Assembly: GCA_902776195.1 (NCBI GenBank)
Contig: CACYPF010000003.1
Span: 124,001-188,000 of the forward strand
Length of the DNA stretch: 64,000 nucleotides
Origin: an uncultured Prevotellaceae bacterium
GTDB taxonomy: Bacteria; Bacteroidota; Bacteroidia; Bacteroidales; Bacteroidaceae
Reading direction: 5' to 3'
Shown: positions 63,895 to 64,000 of the stretch, piece after piece
Position numbering within the stretch: position 1 is the stretch's first letter
Layout of the letters: the number at the start of each line of letters is the position of its first letter
Program-made: the position numbers and the translations under genes
Notes under the pieces: model-generated
The model's database searches: none
What the model was told of the DNA's origin: nothing
Seen by the model: the letters and a program-made list of their open reading frames with translations, nothing else

Positions 63895-64000
63895 TTATGC
63901 CTTTTTCTTCACTTTTGTATCCTTTGGCTCCAAACTTGCAGCCTCTTCATCCAAGGTTGCAACCTTTGAACTGGAGGTTGCATCTTTTGCATCAATACTT
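63895..64000 (-). CDS. C-terminal tail of an unknown protein (cut by window end)
   Basis: An open minus-strand frame ends at TAA 63895-63897 and reads ...SSSKVATLDEEAASLEPKDTKVKKKA. It shows a rough 7-residue repeat (xAT/S-rich) and a lysine-rich end, as in low-complexity tails of some DNA-binding or ribosomal proteins. The gene continues beyond 64000 and cannot be identified. Confidence 0.5.
   Translation of the reverse strand, partial: SIDAKDATSSSKVATLDEEAASLEPKDTKVKKKA

Overview
The window reads as a chromosome segment of a Bacteroidales bacterium, most probably Prevotellaceae (Prevotella in the broad sense). The evidence is: Bacteroidota-type -7 boxes (TAnnTTTG) in front of most transcription units; type IX secretion parts (PorQ, a PorE-like protein); Bacteroidota-only families (DUF3822, a DUF5056-like protein, BT4734/VirE-type proteins, an ExbB-X-ExbD-ExbD cluster); and almost no Shine-Dalgarno sequences. 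Most genes are GC-moderate. The last 10 kb is visibly AT-richer.

Layout. 1-2.6 kb: C-terminal part of BipA, a VanX-like dipeptidase lipoprotein and a secreted LolA-like protein. 2.6-6.8 kb: a VapE/VirE-type primase-helicase-like gene with an inverted-repeat-rich upstream region, a DUF6078-like gene and an exported protein. 6.8-17.5 kb: housekeeping (DnaG, cardiolipin synthase, RsmD, RecD-like helicase, Cmk, PorQ, TonB, polyprenyl synthase, TatD). 17.5-22.1 kb: tRNA-Ser, then accessory genes with two decaying genes (nitroreductase stub, frameshifted amidohydrolase). 22.3-25 kb: an energy-transduction cluster and an Lrp regulator. 25-27.6 kb: the rsmF-thyA-folA operon, unusually full of tandem repeats. 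27.6-36.3 kb: PspC/ECF sigma/anti-sigma-like genes, PorE-like, TopB, phosphopantetheinyl transferase, RmuC, and a GMP synthase lacking its glutaminase domain. 36.5-51.8 kb: a cytidylate-kinase-like protein, zinc peptidase, DinB, Frr, RsgA, a split SPFH operon, MnmA, carboxynorspermidine synthase-like protein, RecA and DnaK.

51.9-53.8 kb is a compact element. A single VapE-type ATPase gene is enclosed by near-perfect 101-bp inverted repeats, next to four 22-23-bp iteron-like repeats and a strongly structured intergenic stretch. 53.8-64 kb is an AT-rich defence island read leftward: XRE regulator, unknown protein, nuclease-methyltransferase fusion (HsdM), HsdS, AAA-TOPRIM (OLD-like) ATPase, EVE-like modified-base reader and GmrSD-like DUF262/DUF1524 nuclease in tightly packed genes, then a DinD-like stub and a Fic protein. 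No HsdR motor is visible.

Three themes deserve attention. (1) The last three genes of the restriction operon look like an ATPase-nuclease / reader / modification-dependent nuclease add-on. (2) Short tandem repeats with 7-bp and 22-bp units lie inside the reading frames of rsmF and rsgA, so one-unit slippage would switch the frame. (3) The inverted-repeat-bounded vapE unit looks like a minimal mobile or satellite-derived element.
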